From positions 1-5,488 of the forward strand of contig MGEY01000059.1 in the NCBI GenBank assembly GCA_001791615.1: a stretch of 5,488 nucleotides of DNA, in the 5' to 3' direction. This DNA comes from Candidatus Uhrbacteria bacterium RIFOXYA2_FULL_40_9. Lineage in GTDB: Bacteria; Patescibacteriota; Patescibacteriia; UBA9934; GWF2-40-263. Shown in pieces: positions 5,063-5,488 of this stretch; within the stretch, counting starts at the first letter, position 1, and each line of letters starts with the position of its first letter. The position numbers were made by a program, and so were the translations under genes. Under the pieces are notes generated by a model. That model searched no databases and was not told the origin of the DNA. It saw only the letters and a program-made list of their open reading frames with translations.

Positions 5063-5488
5063 CTAAAATAATTTTTGTTTTCCTTTCCCGTTAATACGGA
5101 GGACTTCTGCATCAAATGTTCCTTGTGCTAATTGTACGTGAACCTCTCCTCCTTGTTCAAGTTGATCTGTTCTTTTTAACAATAATCCTCCCTGTGTCAC
5201 GATGCTATAGCCACGCGCAAGGATACGTTTTGGATCCACTTGAAAAAGAAAACGTTGCAAAGCATTAAGACGATCTTGAATGCTTGGAAGCCATGAAACA
5301 AAATAATCCTGTAATCTCTCTTGTATAAAGTCTATTCGCTGTCGCTCTCGTTCAAACAAAAAAGACAAAAAATTCACAGATCGTTCAATCGCTTGTTGCT
5401 TTGTAAAAATCTCTTGCTGGCACTTTTCTTGAAGACGTTCTGAAAAATAAGAAAGTTCACGTAAAATTTCTGTACGATTTGGCACAAT
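5063..5488 (-). CDS. xseA: Exonuclease VII large subunit XseA, C-terminal part
   Basis: These are 141 codons running in from the right edge, about a third of a normal 400-450 residue XseA. The fragment opens with IVPNRTEIL, which corresponds to the conserved stretch just after the family's 'TPSAAAE' motif (vvPdr.el). It continues through the extended helical region (ERERQRIDFIQERLQDYF) that binds XseB subunits, and ends with the diagnostic C-terminal segment DPKRILARGYSIVTQGG followed by LEQGGEVHVQLAQGTFDAEVLR. The N-terminal OB fold and the catalytic core lie outside the window. The tail ends in a short Lys/Gln-rich extension (KGKQKLF) and TAG. A GTG at 5485 is an internal valine, not a start. 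Confidence 0.95.
   Translation of the reverse strand: MVPNRTEILRELSYFSERLQEKCQQEIFTKQQAIERSVNFLSFLFERERQRIDFIQERLQDYFVSWLPSIQDRLNALQRFLFQVDPKRILARGYSIVTQGGLLLKRTDQLEQGGEVHVQLAQGTFDAEVLRINGKGKQKLF

Overview
The window is a compact bacterial chromosome segment in which every supportable gene lies on the minus strand, so it is described here from right to left. All reading frames use the standard bacterial code: TGA, TAA and TAG each end a gene. The combination of a PcrA/UvrD-type helicase with an 'IAGAGTGKT' Walker A, a terse xseA-xseB pair, very short intergenic spaces and two long proteins resembling no family I know would fit a Patescibacteria/CPR-type genome. That is an inference from style, not a proof. 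Hand-counted sample lines suggest about 30-40% GC at the xse end and about 45-53% in the two unknown genes.

Layout on the minus strand: (1) 5488-5063, the C-terminal part of exonuclease VII large subunit XseA, entering from outside the window; (2) 5053-4835, the complete small subunit XseB; (3) 4838-4482, a four-helix membrane protein of the YvlD/DUF360 ('phage holin family 4') type whose ATG overlaps the xseB stop. These three look like one transcript. (4) 4398-3859, a 179-residue minimal J-domain protein with its own TTGACA promoter and an intrinsic terminator. (5) 3726-2512, an unrecognised 404-residue acidic protein with its own TTGACA promoter, a hairpin at the presumed transcript 5' end and a GC-rich terminator. 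(6) 2351-210, an unrecognised 713-residue protein ending inside its own terminator hairpin. (7) 160-1, the first 53 codons of a UvrD/PcrA/Rep-type helicase, leaving the window.

Three intrinsic terminators (193-221, 2457-2493, 3825-3852) and promoters placed right at their tails divide the right-to-left run into an xse/yvlD operon followed by four probably separate single-gene units. Exonuclease VII and the helicase act in DNA repair and the J protein would serve an Hsp70. Nothing in the sequence ties the two unknown proteins to either role. I did not find a recognisable defence system, mobile element, CRISPR array, tRNA or rRNA. The most interesting material is the two orphan proteins and the regulatory architecture: phased 11-bp repeats before the dnaJ-like promoter, the transcript-start hairpin of the 404-residue gene, and a helicase start that is either leaderless or a TTG.
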